Below are positions 35,138 through 47,278 of a DNA stretch of 64,000 nt, piece by piece. A program made the translations under genes and the position numbers. The DNA comes from Trema orientale. Taxonomy: Eukaryota > Streptophyta > Magnoliopsida > Rosales > Cannabaceae. Under the pieces are notes generated by a model, which searched no databases, was not told the origin of the DNA, and saw only the letters and a program-made list of their open reading frames with translations. Each line of letters opens with the position of its first letter. Within the stretch, counting starts at the first letter, position 1. The DNA lies in contig JXTC01000010.1 in the NCBI GenBank assembly GCA_002914845.1, forward strand, positions 1,924,171 to 1,988,170, in the 5' to 3' direction.

Positions 35138-37636
35138 CAAAGTGTCGACGAGGAAAAAAAAAAGTGTTTGTTTAGTTTTCTTTTTTTTTTTTTGGAAAAA
35201 AAGGAACAATTTTTATCGTTGTGTTAATCGTGTATTCATCATGTTGTTTAATTCATCACATGAGTTTACTATGTTATGGTAAGAATATTATCATGGAAGG
35301 AGATTTTTTCTCTTCGAAATCCGAACTAAGAATTTTTTTTTTTATCCCAAACTAAGAACTCTTTCTTCTTCTTCTTTTTCATTTTTTTATATGTATATAT
35401 GTAGTCATTTTTCACTTGCCATACTTTTGCCGAAATTTAGCATCAACTATTGTTTATGTGTTAATTTTGGCATCTCATACTTTGATTATATTATTACAAA
35501 ATTGTTAAATTTAAAATTTTAAAAAAATTAAAATTAAGCTTGTATTCTAAATAAATTATTTGGATATGCTCAAGGATCTCATTTGTTTTTTTTTTCTTTT
35601 TTTTATTCTGTCTTAATAATCTGTTCTTATGTATGAAGGGATAAGTTCTAGATCTATACATGTAAATTTAGAACTTATGCATAAGATTTAGATCTACGTG
35701 AGTTTTATTCCATCTAATTGTAGACGTATGTATGTTTTGTTTGAATTTATTATTTTTATGTTATTTTGTATGGCCTTTTTTAGATTAATTTAAAAATTAC
35801 AAGGATTTGGATGTCTAAATATTTCATATCCATTTCTATAGAATATCTATCACAATATCAAGTATCAAGTGTCAATTTTGGTGGCAGAGGATGAATTGAA
35901 TGAGGAAAAGAGGAATCTGTTCGATCCTTAGTTGTACGTAGCGTTATTAGGTTTTTACCCATTGTAGGGTTTTCTTTTTCCTCCATAATGGTAGTACAAT
36001 GATTTCATATCGATGTTTATATATGGTTTTGGCCCATGGGTTTTTCATGGTTCGATTTCCTTTTTTGATTAAAAAGGAAAAAAACACTTGTTCAATTAAC
36101 TAGAAAGTTGACTTTATTAATTATTGAATAATAAAAAGTTTGAAAAAGAATATCTTTTTCAGTGGTTGAAATATATACATTACTTTTCTTTGCAGGAAAA
36201 GTTAAAATATATCACTTATAATAAGAATATTATACAATTGAATTAAGAAATAAATAATTTTTCTTAAAAAAAAAATAATAATGTGTGTCAAATTTAACAC
36301 TTTGTTATTTATTGTCCCAAATGTAGCATTAACATTAGCATTGGAGATAGCTAAATAGATATTATTTTTTTTACTTTTAATTTTTTTGTTTTAATCCACA
36401 TTTGCTTACATAATGGGATATTGACAACAATTTAGATATTTGGAAATTATCCCTAACTTAGTTTTGATATTCTCTTTATAGAGAAAATTAGTGGTTTAAG
36501 AATATATATGTCGTTTGATTACGTTTGTCTGATCAATGCTCAAAAGAGTAAAAAGGAGAAAATTTTGGCCAATTGGATGAAACGTGCATGTATCCCGAAA
36601 AAGACTCGGGGCAGTTTGCTATCAAAGATTTGACTGCTAATAGCTTATTAAATTATGAATTGAAAATGGTAAAATATTATGGTAATTGCTCAAACGTGAT
36701 TGATCATTAATTATTAAAACAGTTCTTCCATTAAAAATTATATGTTGAAACAGTATTGTGAAGCAAGTTTTACGCAAAAGTTGGCAAGGAAAATCCCAGA
36801 AGATCTGAAATAATTAGGTGGCAACCTTAGCTGGATGATTCAATCCGGATATTATTGTACTCGTATTGACATTCGGTATTCAATTTCCAATGGCCAAAGT
36901 AGAGAAATGATTCATATATATTAAGTAGAGAAATAACGCTAGCTAGTGAATGTGGATATCAACTTTTATACTTAATTTTACGCAAACGAATGTTACAAAA
37001 TGTTGTTGCATTATTTTAACTCGTAAATATTTTTAAGTAAGATGACGTCGTCTAAAAATTCGGTATCTTATACACATTAATCTACCGTAGAATCAAACTT
37101 TACCAGGTTAGAGTGTTTCTATTTATATTCAAGGGAAATTATCACAGATACCTTTTAAGACTCTGCATTTTTCAAAGCATGGAAAAACCTTAATTTGACT
37201 GGATTTTTCGTTAAAGGAATCCTTTGAATTAATCTATGAATCAAAAAATTTCTCCCTTCCATTCCCGTGAAATCAAGAAAAAGTCGTGAAACATATCGAA
37301 CTTGTCGAGTTGATTGCAATTGATTTTATCTATGATGGAAGTCTCATCTAGGACGCATGCGAAAGCGTCTAGCTGATTATCAATCAAGATTCACGATTTA
37401 CACCGGTGCCGAAGTATCCTTGTTTTCTAAAAAACATTAATATTAAAAATAAATAAATTGATCTTTTGATCAATTTGTTTACAAACTTATAATATATTAG
37501 CTAGTGACCTTTGAATGCAAGATTAAATTGGTATTATTACATTTCATAAACTTTTTTTCTTGTTTTGAATTAAATTACATTTCGTAAACTTAAAATCACA
37601 TTGCTTGTAAACATTTGTATCACATTAAAAAAAAAA
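35138..37636. other. Gene-free interval
   Basis: AT-rich sequence with poly-T and (A)n runs. No open frame with a recognisable product, no RNA gene, and no repeat with clear ends. Upstream regulatory sequence of BBE gene 2 would lie in its left part. Confidence 0.45.
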
Positions 37637-38210
37637 AGGGCTTAGAATTCTAGCAACTAAATAAAAACCTTGGGTTTTTATATCTTGCTTTTTGACTGTT
37701 TGTTTAGTTTATATATTGTGTTTTGGTTATTATTAATATTAACTTTTAGATTTGAAATTTGTAACAAATTTATATATTCTTTGAGTCAAACACTAATTTT
37801 TACTATTGAGTTTACTAAAACACCATTTAAAATTTTAAGAATTAAGATATATATTTTAATACTTAATTTTAATTTAAAACTAATTGAAATTAATAGTCAA
37901 ATGAACAAATATTTAAAAAATATTCTTTCTTTAAAAAAAAGAAGCAAAAACTATAAATATTAAATTACTTATAAACATATTTATCAATTTTATATAAATT
38001 TTAAATATATATATATTCAAACTTAAAGGTATTTTGGTAAACATAATAGTCAAGATTGGTGTTTGATCCAAGGAGAGTATAAATTTATTATAAATTCTAA
38101 ATCTGAAGATTAATATGATAATAACGAAACATAAGATATAAATTGAACAAACTATCAAAATAAAAGTAACTATCCTTAATATAATTTCCAGTAGTAAAAA
38201 GTTAAGCCAG
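37637..38210. repeat. Large inverted repeat (foldback), arms ~270 bp
   Basis: The left arm (about 37637-37940) and the right arm (about 37965-38210) are reverse complements over almost their whole length. For example TTATTATTAATATTAACTTT / TTATTATCATATTAATCTTC, then AGTCAAACACTAATTTTTAC / GATCAAACACCAATCTTGAC. The translated arms also mirror each other (TFRFEICNKFIYSLSQT against IFRFRIYNKFILSLDQT), which reflects the repeat, not a gene. The central spacer is short. It is either a foldback MITE or a hairpin-RNA locus; target duplications were not found. Confidence 0.8.
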
Positions 38211-39183
38211 CAAAATCTTGGATCAAAGATAAGCAAATTATAAATAGCACTATTGGTCCCCAATATTTTATATGTTTAGCATCCACCAATCTTTTGAAAC
38301 TTTTTATTCTAAACAACTGTTAGAACCACATGAGATTAAAGAGTTGGAGGAGAAAATAATATTTTAATGAATTATACATACTTTTCATAGGCAAATGTGG
38401 TAACCAAAGATCAATTACTTGAAATATTATTTTTCTACTTATGATATTCTCTAATACTTTTGTCTAAACAAATTTTTGGAAAATTATAATTCAAAAGTGG
38501 GTATAAAAAAAATTCATTTGAGAATCAAATTCAAGAAAAGAAAGATGAAATCATAAAACGAGTAAAATATTTAGGATCAATGGTGAAAAATTTCTTTCTT
38601 TCAAACGGCTCCCTAATGAAATTTTGGACAAAAAAAAAGCACAAATATTATCTAATTATTGCCAAAATTACAATGACATCTAGTAAAACAAAAATAATTA
38701 TAGTAAAATCACTTGGCAAAAGAAATAAAAATTGGAAAAAAATCTGTAAAATCTCTAGGCTTAGCTATGTTACTTTTCATATTGAAACAATTACTTATGT
38801 TTTTTTATTAGAATAACCCAAAAATGGAAAAATCTATAAAAGTTTCCAAGCTTACCTATATTATTTTGTATATGTAAACACTTACCTAATTTCTTTTTAA
38901 AACAAATAAATGGAAATTTACTAAATAAATAGTAAAGTTTTTTTGTCAAATTTGACTAGTAAAAAAATGTAATTTTGAAATTTTTTAGTTTTAGTAGATG
39001 TATAGGTAATTATGGAAAACATTAGACCAGTACTACTAATTTTACCCAATTAAATATCTGTAATATTTATACTACTTTTTCTTTTCATTAAATATGTTTT
39101 GTTTACCATTTACCTCCGCCCAAGTCGCCCAAATATATTCCAAAAGAGAAATTTAAATACTAAAAGTGAAGCTATTAATGTTA
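38211..39183. other. Gene-free interval
   Basis: AT-rich with no supported gene. It contains a loosely repeated phrase about AAATCTATAAAAGTTTCCAAGCTTA / AAATCTGTAAAATCTCTAGGCTTA near 38740-38860. Confidence 0.4.
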
Positions 39184-39369
39184 AGAGCAATGCTATAAAG
39201 TATTAGTAGTGCCTAGCAATACATAATATGATAATTTGTTATTAGAAAATTATAATTAATAGACTAAATTTCACATGATTTCTACCTAAAATGTAATTAT
39301 AATAATCCAATAACAGACTGTCACCTCACTTGGTATTGGGCACCATATAGTGCAACATAACATTATTTT
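39184..39369. mobile_element. MITE-like inverted-repeat element
   Basis: The left AGAGCAATGCTATAAAGTAT…AGTAGTGCCTAGCAATACA pairs with the reverse complement of the right end (AAATAATGTTATGTTGCACT…ATGGTGCCCAATACCAAG). The ends resemble those of the nested MITE at 20243-20412 (AGAGTAATG…GTGTCCC). Exact limits are uncertain. Confidence 0.5.
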
Positions 39370-40524
39370 AATTCTAAATAATACTTCTAAAAAAAGTGAC
39401 ATTTGGCACCTTAATCTCGTTTTTCGTGTCAAATAAAAGGAAGGGCTTTCAAGCCAAATGGCCAAATTTTAGGTCACCATTTGAAAAATAACTATTTTTA
39501 AAAAATTGTTAAAAATTGGCCAAATTTTTACTTTAATAGATCAAAATATATTTTGTATAAAATTTATTTATTTTGTATAATATTGATTTAGTTTTTAAAA
39601 AACTTATTAACTACAAAAGGTCATTTATCAAAATAAAATTATAAACGGCTATATATTAAATTGGTGTAAAAAACGGCTATTTTTTAAAATTGATTTAGAA
39701 AATAAGGATATTTCTCATAAATACTCTGAAAAGAAAGTTCGGCCCATGCATTTCATCGTAGAGAAGAACAAGATGAAATGGTAAATGATATCTTAGCTTG
39801 TAAAGCTGTGATCTAGTCGAGTAACGTGTTTCACAGAGGTCTACACTGGAACATTTTTTTTATATATAAACGAGCTACTCAAAGAAATATCATTAATCAA
39901 AGCAAAAAGCTTCAAATTACAATGTAAGCATAAAGATTACAATTTCAAACTTTTTTTTTAAAAAAAAAAGACAAAAAATGGATTACAAACACAACTAAAA
40001 ATAAATATATGAGTTATCTTGATTCTTCAAGAGAAATAGATAACAAGGACCATCCGTAATTAATTGCTTTCAACACTTGCTTCTGTTTACATTCTTGGCG
40101 GGATGGACTATACGAGGCTAACACAAATTAAGATCCATGCCCGTGTAAAAGAAAAGAAAATAAAAACCGACCACTAAACAGATCTAGATTTGAAAAAAAA
40201 ATCTCAAATTTAAGATCTAGACTAGACTAAAATCTACATAAAAGAGTAATTCAAGCCCGATGTAGATATGGAATTATTAGAAGTGAAAAATAAAATTATA
40301 TATAGTCATATAATTTTTGTTTTTTTGTGTGTTCAAAATGAAGTGCACATTAGTTTAGATTGCTTATATTTAAATAAAAAAGTTCAACCAATCTACAAAG
40401 GTATGGATTTAACAACGGATTTTGGAATTTCAGTCCAATTTAAACTGTATCTGGTCAGTAATACATATTTTGCTATTGGATTGGACAGATTGTCTTTTAC
40501 AGTTTTGAACACCCTAAAGGTTAG
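39370..40524. other. Gene-free interval
   Basis: AT-rich. The segment after 39855 (a T-run followed by ATTAATCAAAGC and CTTCAAATTACAA) looks like the reverse of a poly(A)-ended transcript or LINE tail, but I cannot assign it to a family. No gene supported. Confidence 0.4.
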
Positions 40525-40888
40525 GGGGCCGTTTGGTTCGCTCATTCTATTTCATTGGAATGGAAAATCCATTTGAATGGGTGTTTGTTTCAACAACTCT
40601 AAATTTTCCATTCAAATGGTCTTTTGGAATGAGTGTTTGTTTCAACAATTTAGTTTTTCCATTCAAATGGTTCATCAGTCACATCAACCAACTATTTGAA
40701 TGGATTTTTGTGTCTTGGATGAGAATGGAGGGGAAAAGGTGTTTTTGAATAGTCCATTCTAATACTCCCATTCTAATTATAACCAATTCCACTATTTTTT
40801 CCATTCAAATGTCTTCCATTCCAATTATAACCCATTCCACAATTTTCATTCAAATACACACATTCAAATAGGCGAAACAAACGGGGCC
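40525..40888. mobile_element. PIF/Harbinger-type MITE, ~364 bp
   Basis: Left GGGGCCGTTTGGTTCGCTCA and right TAGGCGAAACAAACGGGGCC are inverted repeats with TAG on both sides (or TTA/TAG if the duplication has drifted). Internally, a unit with TGTTTGTTTCAACAA and TTTTCCATTCAAATGG is duplicated in tandem with a period of about 60 bp. No coding region. Confidence 0.75.
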
Positions 40889-41391
40889 TAGAGATTTGAA
40901 ATGTTTTCTGCTGGTATATGATTTATTTACAATTTTAACAATGATATGTAAAATTGTTCACAAATTTCTGACTTATCAATGCTGACCGTTCAATAATTTA
41001 AAAACTAGTACACGGATCAGAAACCGAGTTTTTATTAGTTGACATTTTAGCCTGAATTTGTGTCAAATAATGGTGAATTTTTCTTAGTATTTTGATAAAT
41101 ATATTTATGCGACACGCTTAAGATTAGATAATAAATTTAAATAGTGTAAATTTCAATTGCTATGTATGAAATTATTGGTAAAAGAAACAAAAGACTAGAC
41201 GATTTGAACTTAAAATCTCAATATTAACAGAGATATAGGGTGGATATCAACAAAGTATAGTATGCCATCTATATATTACTAAAACCATCTTTTTATTTCT
41301 TTATCACAATCCAATATATAATATAACTTTTTCTGTTTCCTCGTACACTCGGCCAATTAAAAATAACTGAAAATTTACATACAAGCACTAA

Positions 41392-43011
41392 TTATTGTGC
41401 CATTTTACCCATCCAAGCAGCAAGAGGTGGAATACTTTGTTCATACCTAAAAAAGTTGCCTGGATCTACCTCAGTCTTAACTTGTACCAACCTTCCATAA
41501 TTCCCTTTAAAATACTTGGTTCCCCAGATACTAGCTTCCCTGTAGGTTCCATTATATCCAACTCCATTGGTACCCAAATCAACATCTCTGTAATTCAGAT
41601 AAGAACACCTTGGTGACTTCGACACAAGAGGTGTCATATACTCATAAAGCTTTCTAATTCGATCTAGATTTTGATCCAAAGTCCGGGTATCTTCCTCTTT
41701 CCACTGCACCGAGTACTGGATTTTGTACTTGTTCCCTGCTCGATGTGGAAATGGAGTTTCAAGCTGTGATATTTCACTCATTTTTCCACCATAAGGATTG
41801 AATGCCAAAGCTGGTTTTTTCAGTTCTATCATCTTCTTCCATAACCCTTCAAGCTCAGATTTTTTAATTGGTTCTTGTACGTAATCTGATTTTTTCTTGA
41901 GAAACTTCTCCGACTTAGGTTGCCTCTCAAGTAAAACATCAATGGAAGTTCCAATTGGGTAGTTTGACCAAAAGAGAACCGATTCAATCCAACTCATTTC
42001 GATATAATCTTCTCGCGTTAATCCCAATTTGGGAAACCTTTCAGCCATTAAAGCAGTAACTTCTTCTGCAGGTCCAAGATACAAGGCAACAAATTTAGCC
42101 TTCACTGTCTTCTGGTTTTTCTTATTAACTGGCATCAAAACCACTCTAATGAACATTTCATCGAGCATCTTATCTGCAACATCTTGCCATTGCAGAACAA
42201 TGTCCGTAGCACCTTGTTCCAAGGTCCTTTCAACTCTAAAAACGGTGACGTTCTCAGGGACAGACACCAACTTGATTTTCCATGAAACAATGACTCCAAA
42301 ACTAGCTCCACCTCCACCTCTAATTGCCCAAAAGAGATCTTCTCCCATGGATGTTCTGCTCAGAACCCTGCCATTAACATCAACTATAAGAGCATCAAGA
42401 ATATTATCCACAGATAACCCGTGTTTTCTCATCATGTTACCATAACCTCCCCCGCTAAAATGGCCTCCAACTCCCACTGTGGGACAAACTCCAGCTGGGA
42501 AACCATGGATTCTACTCTGTTCTGCTATTTTATAGTAAAGCTCTCCTATAGTTGCTCCTGACTCAACCCAAGCAGCTTCATCTTCGATATTCACTGTTAT
42601 GTTCCGAAGATTAAACATGTCAACGACGATAAAAGGGTCGTCGGATACGTAAGAAAGGCCATCATAATCGTGGCCGCCGCTTCGAATCCGGACCTGGAGG
42701 CCATGGATTTTGCAGCAAATAATTGAGGCTTGGATGTGAGAAACATGGGTTGGAGCAATAATGAACAACGGTTTTGGGGTTGTGGAGGATATGAATCTGA
42801 GGTTTCTAATGTATGAGTTTAGTACTAATGGGTATGAAGGATCGTTTGGGAAGAAAGTGACAGAGGAGATTGGTATTGGAGAGGTTTGAGAATGAGTTGA
42901 AAGACATCGAAGAAAGCTTTGCTGGGACTGATCTGAAAAAGCCATTGAATTGTGGAGAAGAAGAATTAGTGTTGAGAAGATTGTGGAGATTGTAGGATTT
43001 GGGGTCCTCAT
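41392..43011 (-). CDS. Berberine-bridge-enzyme-like FAD-linked oxidoreductase 3 (539 aa, intronless)
   Basis: The third BBE-like gene, clearly diverged from the other two. I chose the ATG at 43009-43011 because it opens directly onto a signal peptide (MRTPNPTISTIFSTLILLLH) and gives the family's usual length. The frame is also open to an upstream ATG at 43104, which would add 31 polar residues and bury the signal peptide. Numbered from 43011: the FAD_binding_4 domain has His114 in RSGGHDYDG and Cys176 in GVCPTVGVGGHFSGGGYGN, the same positions as in THCA synthase, so bicovalent flavin is expected. The C-terminal BBE domain has LNYRDVDLG and LVQVKTEVDPGNFF. Predicted secreted oxidase or dehydrogenase of unknown substrate. 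The overall sequence is not THCA/CBDA synthase. No clear TATA box; a weak ATATAAA lies at 43332-43338. Confidence 0.93.
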   Translation of the reverse strand: MRTPNPTISTIFSTLILLLHNSMAFSDQSQQSFLRCLSTHSQTSPIPISSVTFFPNDPSYPLVLNSYIRNLRFISSTTPKPLFIIAPTHVSHIQASIICCKIHGLQVRIRSGGHDYDGLSYVSDDPFIVVDMFNLRNITVNIEDEAAWVESGATIGELYYKIAEQSRIHGFPAGVCPTVGVGGHFSGGGYGNMMRKHGLSVDNILDALIVDVNGRVLSRTSMGEDLFWAIRGGGGASFGVIVSWKIKLVSVPENVTVFRVERTLEQGATDIVLQWQDVADKMLDEMFIRVVLMPVNKKNQKTVKAKFVALYLGPAEEVTALMAERFPKLGLTREDYIEMSWIESVLFWSNYPIGTSIDVLLERQPKSEKFLKKKSDYVQEPIKKSELEGLWKKMIELKKPALAFNPYGGKMSEISQLETPFPHRAGNKYKIQYSVQWKEEDTRTLDQNLDRIRKLYEYMTPLVSKSPRCSYLNYRDVDLGTNGVGYNGTYREASIWGTKYFKGNYGRLVQVKTEVDPGNFFRYEQSIPPLAAWMGKMAQ

Positions 43012-45341
43012 TGGAATGACATGTGAGATTGAAGAAGGGCTTTTTCTCATTTTAAAATCATGATAAGCACTTTCTAGTTTCCAGGAATTTTCTTCATTTT
43101 TCATGGAAAAAGTAACATGGGAAAATTAATAGTGAAGATATTTTGACTTGTAGATTAAGTTAGCAGTTGGCACCTTCTTGACGTTTGCATTTTGATAATT
43201 GAAAGGGAGGCATCGTTTTCATGCGATTGACACTGACTTCTTGACTTTTTTGCTTTTGGTGTCGGTTCAGTAACAGAGTTCAAAAGAGGCCTTTGAAATA
43301 ATAATACAAGATAAAGAGAATTCATAAATAATTTATATGTAAAAATGCCCATATCGTTGTCGAGATTGTAATTTACTATTACAGAATATGGACAAAACGT
43401 GGATGTGGACTGATGCTCCCATAAAAATAGATATTTTCCAAAAAAAAAGACAGCTTTTTTTAATAAAATTTTACATAATTCTAGAATAAATAATATTTAC
43501 TTAATTTCAACTAATCTGATAACAATCTGCTAAGAAAAAACTAAGTTGGCAAAAAAAAAAAAAAAACACAATATAATCGAATTTTGGACTCTGCCTTTAT
43601 ATAATTATATAGTACATAAAGACATAATTAATAATTATGATTATGTACATAATTAATAATTATGATTATGTATCGTATAATAGTGTAAGAAATAACAATA
43701 TTATACATTTATTGTAATTTTAGTAGTATTTTACGTATTCATTACTCACAAGGTGAAAAAAAATGATATGGGATACATATAAACTAAACGTGTATTTAGT
43801 ACCGAAAGAGGTCTTTTATTTTTAATCAAAATAAGAATTTCATTTATTGATCAAATAGGTGCATTATAAGGACTAGCCGAGATTCACATTAGATTACAAA
43901 ATACCCTTAATAAAAAACAATCAATAAAACCATTGGATTCTAACAATGATCAAGAGGAAATACATAACCCAACATATATATCACAAAACGAGCTCTATTA
44001 GAAATTAATTATTTTTTATTCTTTTAAACGACTCTCGACAAATAGAGTTACCTCTTTCAATTAATATTGTAACAATCGTATACAAATCAATATTCAACGT
44101 GATATTATCTTCCTGATATAAATATTGAAAGTTTCTTATTTAAAAGAAAACCATACAAAATCATATAAAAAGACTAACAACTAACAAAACCCAAATAGAT
44201 TTATTTATAATCTTGTGAGAGAAAACATATATTAATTTTTAGATCTTAGGTAAAATGTACCTCTTAGACATAGGAAATGATTAATCAAACGGAGTAAAAA
44301 TTTTGAAAAAAAAAAAATGCAACTGGAGAGATATTTTAAGGACTTTTCTTTTTCTCCACGTGCGAGCTCAAGTGTTCAGTTTTTTTTTTTTTTTTTTTTT
44401 TTTGTTTCTTTCGAGCTGGCGACCTGAGTTTAAAATCCCCATGAAAGAGGTAAGGAGTATAACTGATTTGAGCCCTAACCCACGTAATCTTTTTTTTTTA
44501 AAAAAAAAAATGGGACTTCGCCTTTTAGCGTAATGTAAATATAAAGATGTAGGAGTTAGAAAAGAGGAAAATAAAGCTTCTTCAATGGGCAGGAGGCAGG
44601 TACCGTACCTTGATTTGGATTGATACTTATTCTTTGATGTTAATTGACAAAGAAATATTTTTCAATGTTGTTTGAAATATCATTTTTCTAGAAGTGAGTG
44701 ATAAGATGTCCCTAAAATAGTAACTGACATGTTATTTTTCTAATTATTAATCTCCACTTATTTAAAGAAAAAAAGATTCATGTATTTTAGAAATCGAACT
44801 CTGAGCTGATAATCAAAACTCTATCACTCATTTACTGAGCTAGCTCAAGTGGACATAAAGGAAATATGCTCAATAGTTAGTAATTAATATATCTTTGCAA
44901 TACATGCTTCGACAAAAATATTATTGAAAATGACAAAAGCATATTTTTACCGTTTACTTTTAAATGATTTAACAATATGGAAAATAAATTAATACGTTTA
45001 GATGTCATGGCATGCTTTAAAGTAGTTCTTATGAAGTTTCAAGATATTCTAAAATAATTTAACTATTGAAAAAATTAATTTAAATATTTCATTATGGTTT
45101 CATATATGTGAATTTCACATTGAACCACAACAAGCGTGGATAATTTTTAATAAAATTTTATTGCTTCTCAATCAATTTTAAATGATGAATTTTTCGATGG
45201 TTTGTACAATATTCTCGATAGACTCTAGAGACACTGCAGACAAAATGTCATCTAAAGTCTATGTCTATTTAGAAGACAATTTGTCAGAAAACAATCTTCA
45301 AAAGTTCATTTGGATATAAACATATCATATCCAGAGATTCT
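43012..45341. other. Gene-free interval upstream of BBE gene 3
   Basis: It contains the leader and promoter of BBE gene 3 at the left, a two-copy tandem phrase ACATAATTAATAATTATGAT at about 43621-43675, a poly-T of more than 20 bases near 44380-44403, and otherwise AT-rich sequence without supported genes. Confidence 0.45.
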
Positions 45342-45680
45342 CTCTACAAGAAAAAAGCCTTCTAGCTACAATAAAATAGGTAGCTAAAAGTATGTTTTTA
45401 GTAGTAAATAATTGTTTTGCTACCAAAACAATTGGTAGCTCGTTGGTAGTTATAACCCCGTAGCAAAAGATCTTTTGCTACAAAAAAAAAAACTTAGTAG
45501 CAAAAACCGTATGCCTTCTGCTACCAATAGTAAGTAGCAAAAATTTCTAAAATTTAGTAGCAAAGAGATCAAAATTTGGTGTCTATACAACCATCTTGCT
45601 ATCAAATTTTAGTAGCAAATGCTATAAAATTTGGTAGCAGATAATATAGTGTCTAATACAATTAAATCAAGCACTAGCTA
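45342..45680. repeat. Subterminal repeat array of the CACTA element
   Basis: About a dozen copies of (T)AGTAGCAAAA or its complement TTTTGCTAC in both orientations, for example around 45410, 45465, 45495, 45530, 45560 and 45615. In En/Spm such arrays bind TNPA. Confidence 0.75.
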
Positions 45681-46981
45681 CTAGATAATTTTGTAGCCAA
45701 AAAATGAATAATAAATTTAAATAACAAAATTACGATTCTAATTTTATGATTTTATGATTATTAATATTGTTTGTTATTTCTTAAAATAATAATTTGTAAT
45801 TCTTTAATTATTTAGTCATCTAAAATATAAAACATCAAAATTAAACAAATTAATTATAAAATTAATATTATACAAATCAGTAAATATATGTACACATACG
45901 AATATGATAGTGTAATTTAAGATCACAAGAATCGGTTGTTTACTAGCTAACCAGATCGAATTGCATCCATATCAAAGAGAAAAAGAACATTGATTTTTTT
46001 TTTCTTTTTGCTATCTTTTTTTTCAATACTTGTTGAAGCATTTTCTTCTCACTGCACTTCTGCAAATATGTTCCAAACTCTAATCTTTCCCAATATCTAT
46101 TTTTTGTAAAAAAAATGCAAGAATATATTACCTGTCAAATATTGCAAGAACATGCAAATACTTATACATTACAAACAATACAACATTGAAAACGAAAATA
46201 ATGAAATTAAGATAAAAATGAGACACTAGAATACAAAATCATGCATATGTACAAGTAGAGTATAAATTTAGAAATGTAATACCTTCTTAAAACATTCTGC
46301 AAAGATTGCACAAAGCAATTGGATCAATCATGGAACTTATTTTGACCTTACTCTTATCATCAAAATTTGAAGAAAAAAGATTCTTGCATCAAACAAAAAC
46401 CTGCAATAGAACAATCAGTCCACACATCAATTATCTACTACACATAATAAATTAAATATATATAGCCAAGTAAATTCTATATGTGAATACTCAAGATTCG
46501 AGAATGAATACTAGCCTCCTGCAAAATAAGAAGGAATTTCATATAATGTCATTGGTACAACATCTTTCAAAATGAAAAATGCAACAAAAGGCTCCTAAAA
46601 CATGTCCAAAACATGTTCAATTAAGCAAATCTCGATTTTTATTTCGCTGGTATTTGTGATCATTACTATATATGAATATTAGATCCCAAGAGATATGCTC
46701 AATACACAACCTTCTTTTATAAGCTATCAAATCAACTTGAACATACAAATTTAGAAAATATGACATTAGTTGTACTTATTGGAAAAACAAATGCTACCAA
46801 TTTAAAACCAACATATCATGGCTTCCAAGTAACCTATTTTCTCAAAAAATAAAATTAAAAACTTAGTTAAACTAGTGAAAGAGTTCCAAGTTACATCAGC
46901 ACAGTGCAACAGTATAAAATTGAAGGATTTAACAATGTAATCATTCTAATAGCAAAAAAAAAAAAGATTCATAATTCTAAT

Positions 46982-47053
46982 CTATGCCATCTCGACTGTT
47001 GTGTGAGATCAAGAACATGAAGATCCTCGGTAGACAAACCAGCTGGACTAATA
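46982..47053 (-). pseudogene. Captured exon fragment of a BSU1-like (BSL) Kelch phosphatase gene, exon b
   Basis: The minus strand encodes SPAGLSTEDLHVLDLTQQ followed by SRWHR, matching the Kelch-repeat part of plant BSL Ser/Thr phosphatases (family sequence GPAGLSAEDLHVLDLTQQ). The match stops at the expected exon end, but the donor GT is lost (AGATTAG). It lies ~75 bp beyond exon a in the correct order and orientation relative to it. It is only a fragment and cannot make a phosphatase. Confidence 0.85.
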
Positions 47054-47128
47054 AATAGAAAGGAGAAACTGGAACGAAAATATGATTTGAATACGATAAC
47101 TTAGAAGAACAATGTGCCGTATTCGAAC

Positions 47129-47207
47129 CTGAATAATAACCATAGTTCCAACAGCAGTTGCTACATGAGCAGCGCTTTGCGTGGGTGGTTCTCCAAAAGG
47201 AGTGATC
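47129..47207 (-). pseudogene. Captured exon fragment of a BSL Kelch phosphatase gene, exon a
   Basis: A 79-bp block bounded by an AG acceptor (TTTCAG) and a GT donor (CAGGTTCG), encoding ITPFGEPPTQSAAHVATAVG then TMVIIQ. Plant BSL proteins have ITPFGEPPTPRAAHVATAVG and TMVVIQ at this point of the Kelch domain. Kept splice signals show that genomic DNA, not mRNA, was captured. The only differences seen are PR to QS and V to I. Confidence 0.9.
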
Positions 47208-47278
47208 CTGAAATATAATTCAAGTTTAAGCCAAAAAAAAAAGTGCTGATAGCCACTGTGATTTTGCTCGAATTTTAG

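Noticed and set aside
37670-38263. Two convergent hydrophobic open frames, possible small membrane proteins
   Set aside because: They are mirror images produced by the large inverted repeat and its T/A-rich arms, not independent genes.
39430-39730. A third copy of the 3393/48025 repeat
   Set aside because: Only generic phrases such as GGGCTT and GGCCAAATTTTAGG are shared; the internal order does not match.
39855-40260. Minus-strand LINE 3' tail
   Set aside because: The poly-T and ATTAATCAAAG context is suggestive, but no reverse transcriptase or endonuclease sequence is visible to support it.
41392-43104. BBE gene 3 as a THCA/CBDA synthase orthologue
   Set aside because: It shares the family anchors and numbering, but the body of the protein differs widely from the cannabinoid synthases I know. 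Only family membership is supported.
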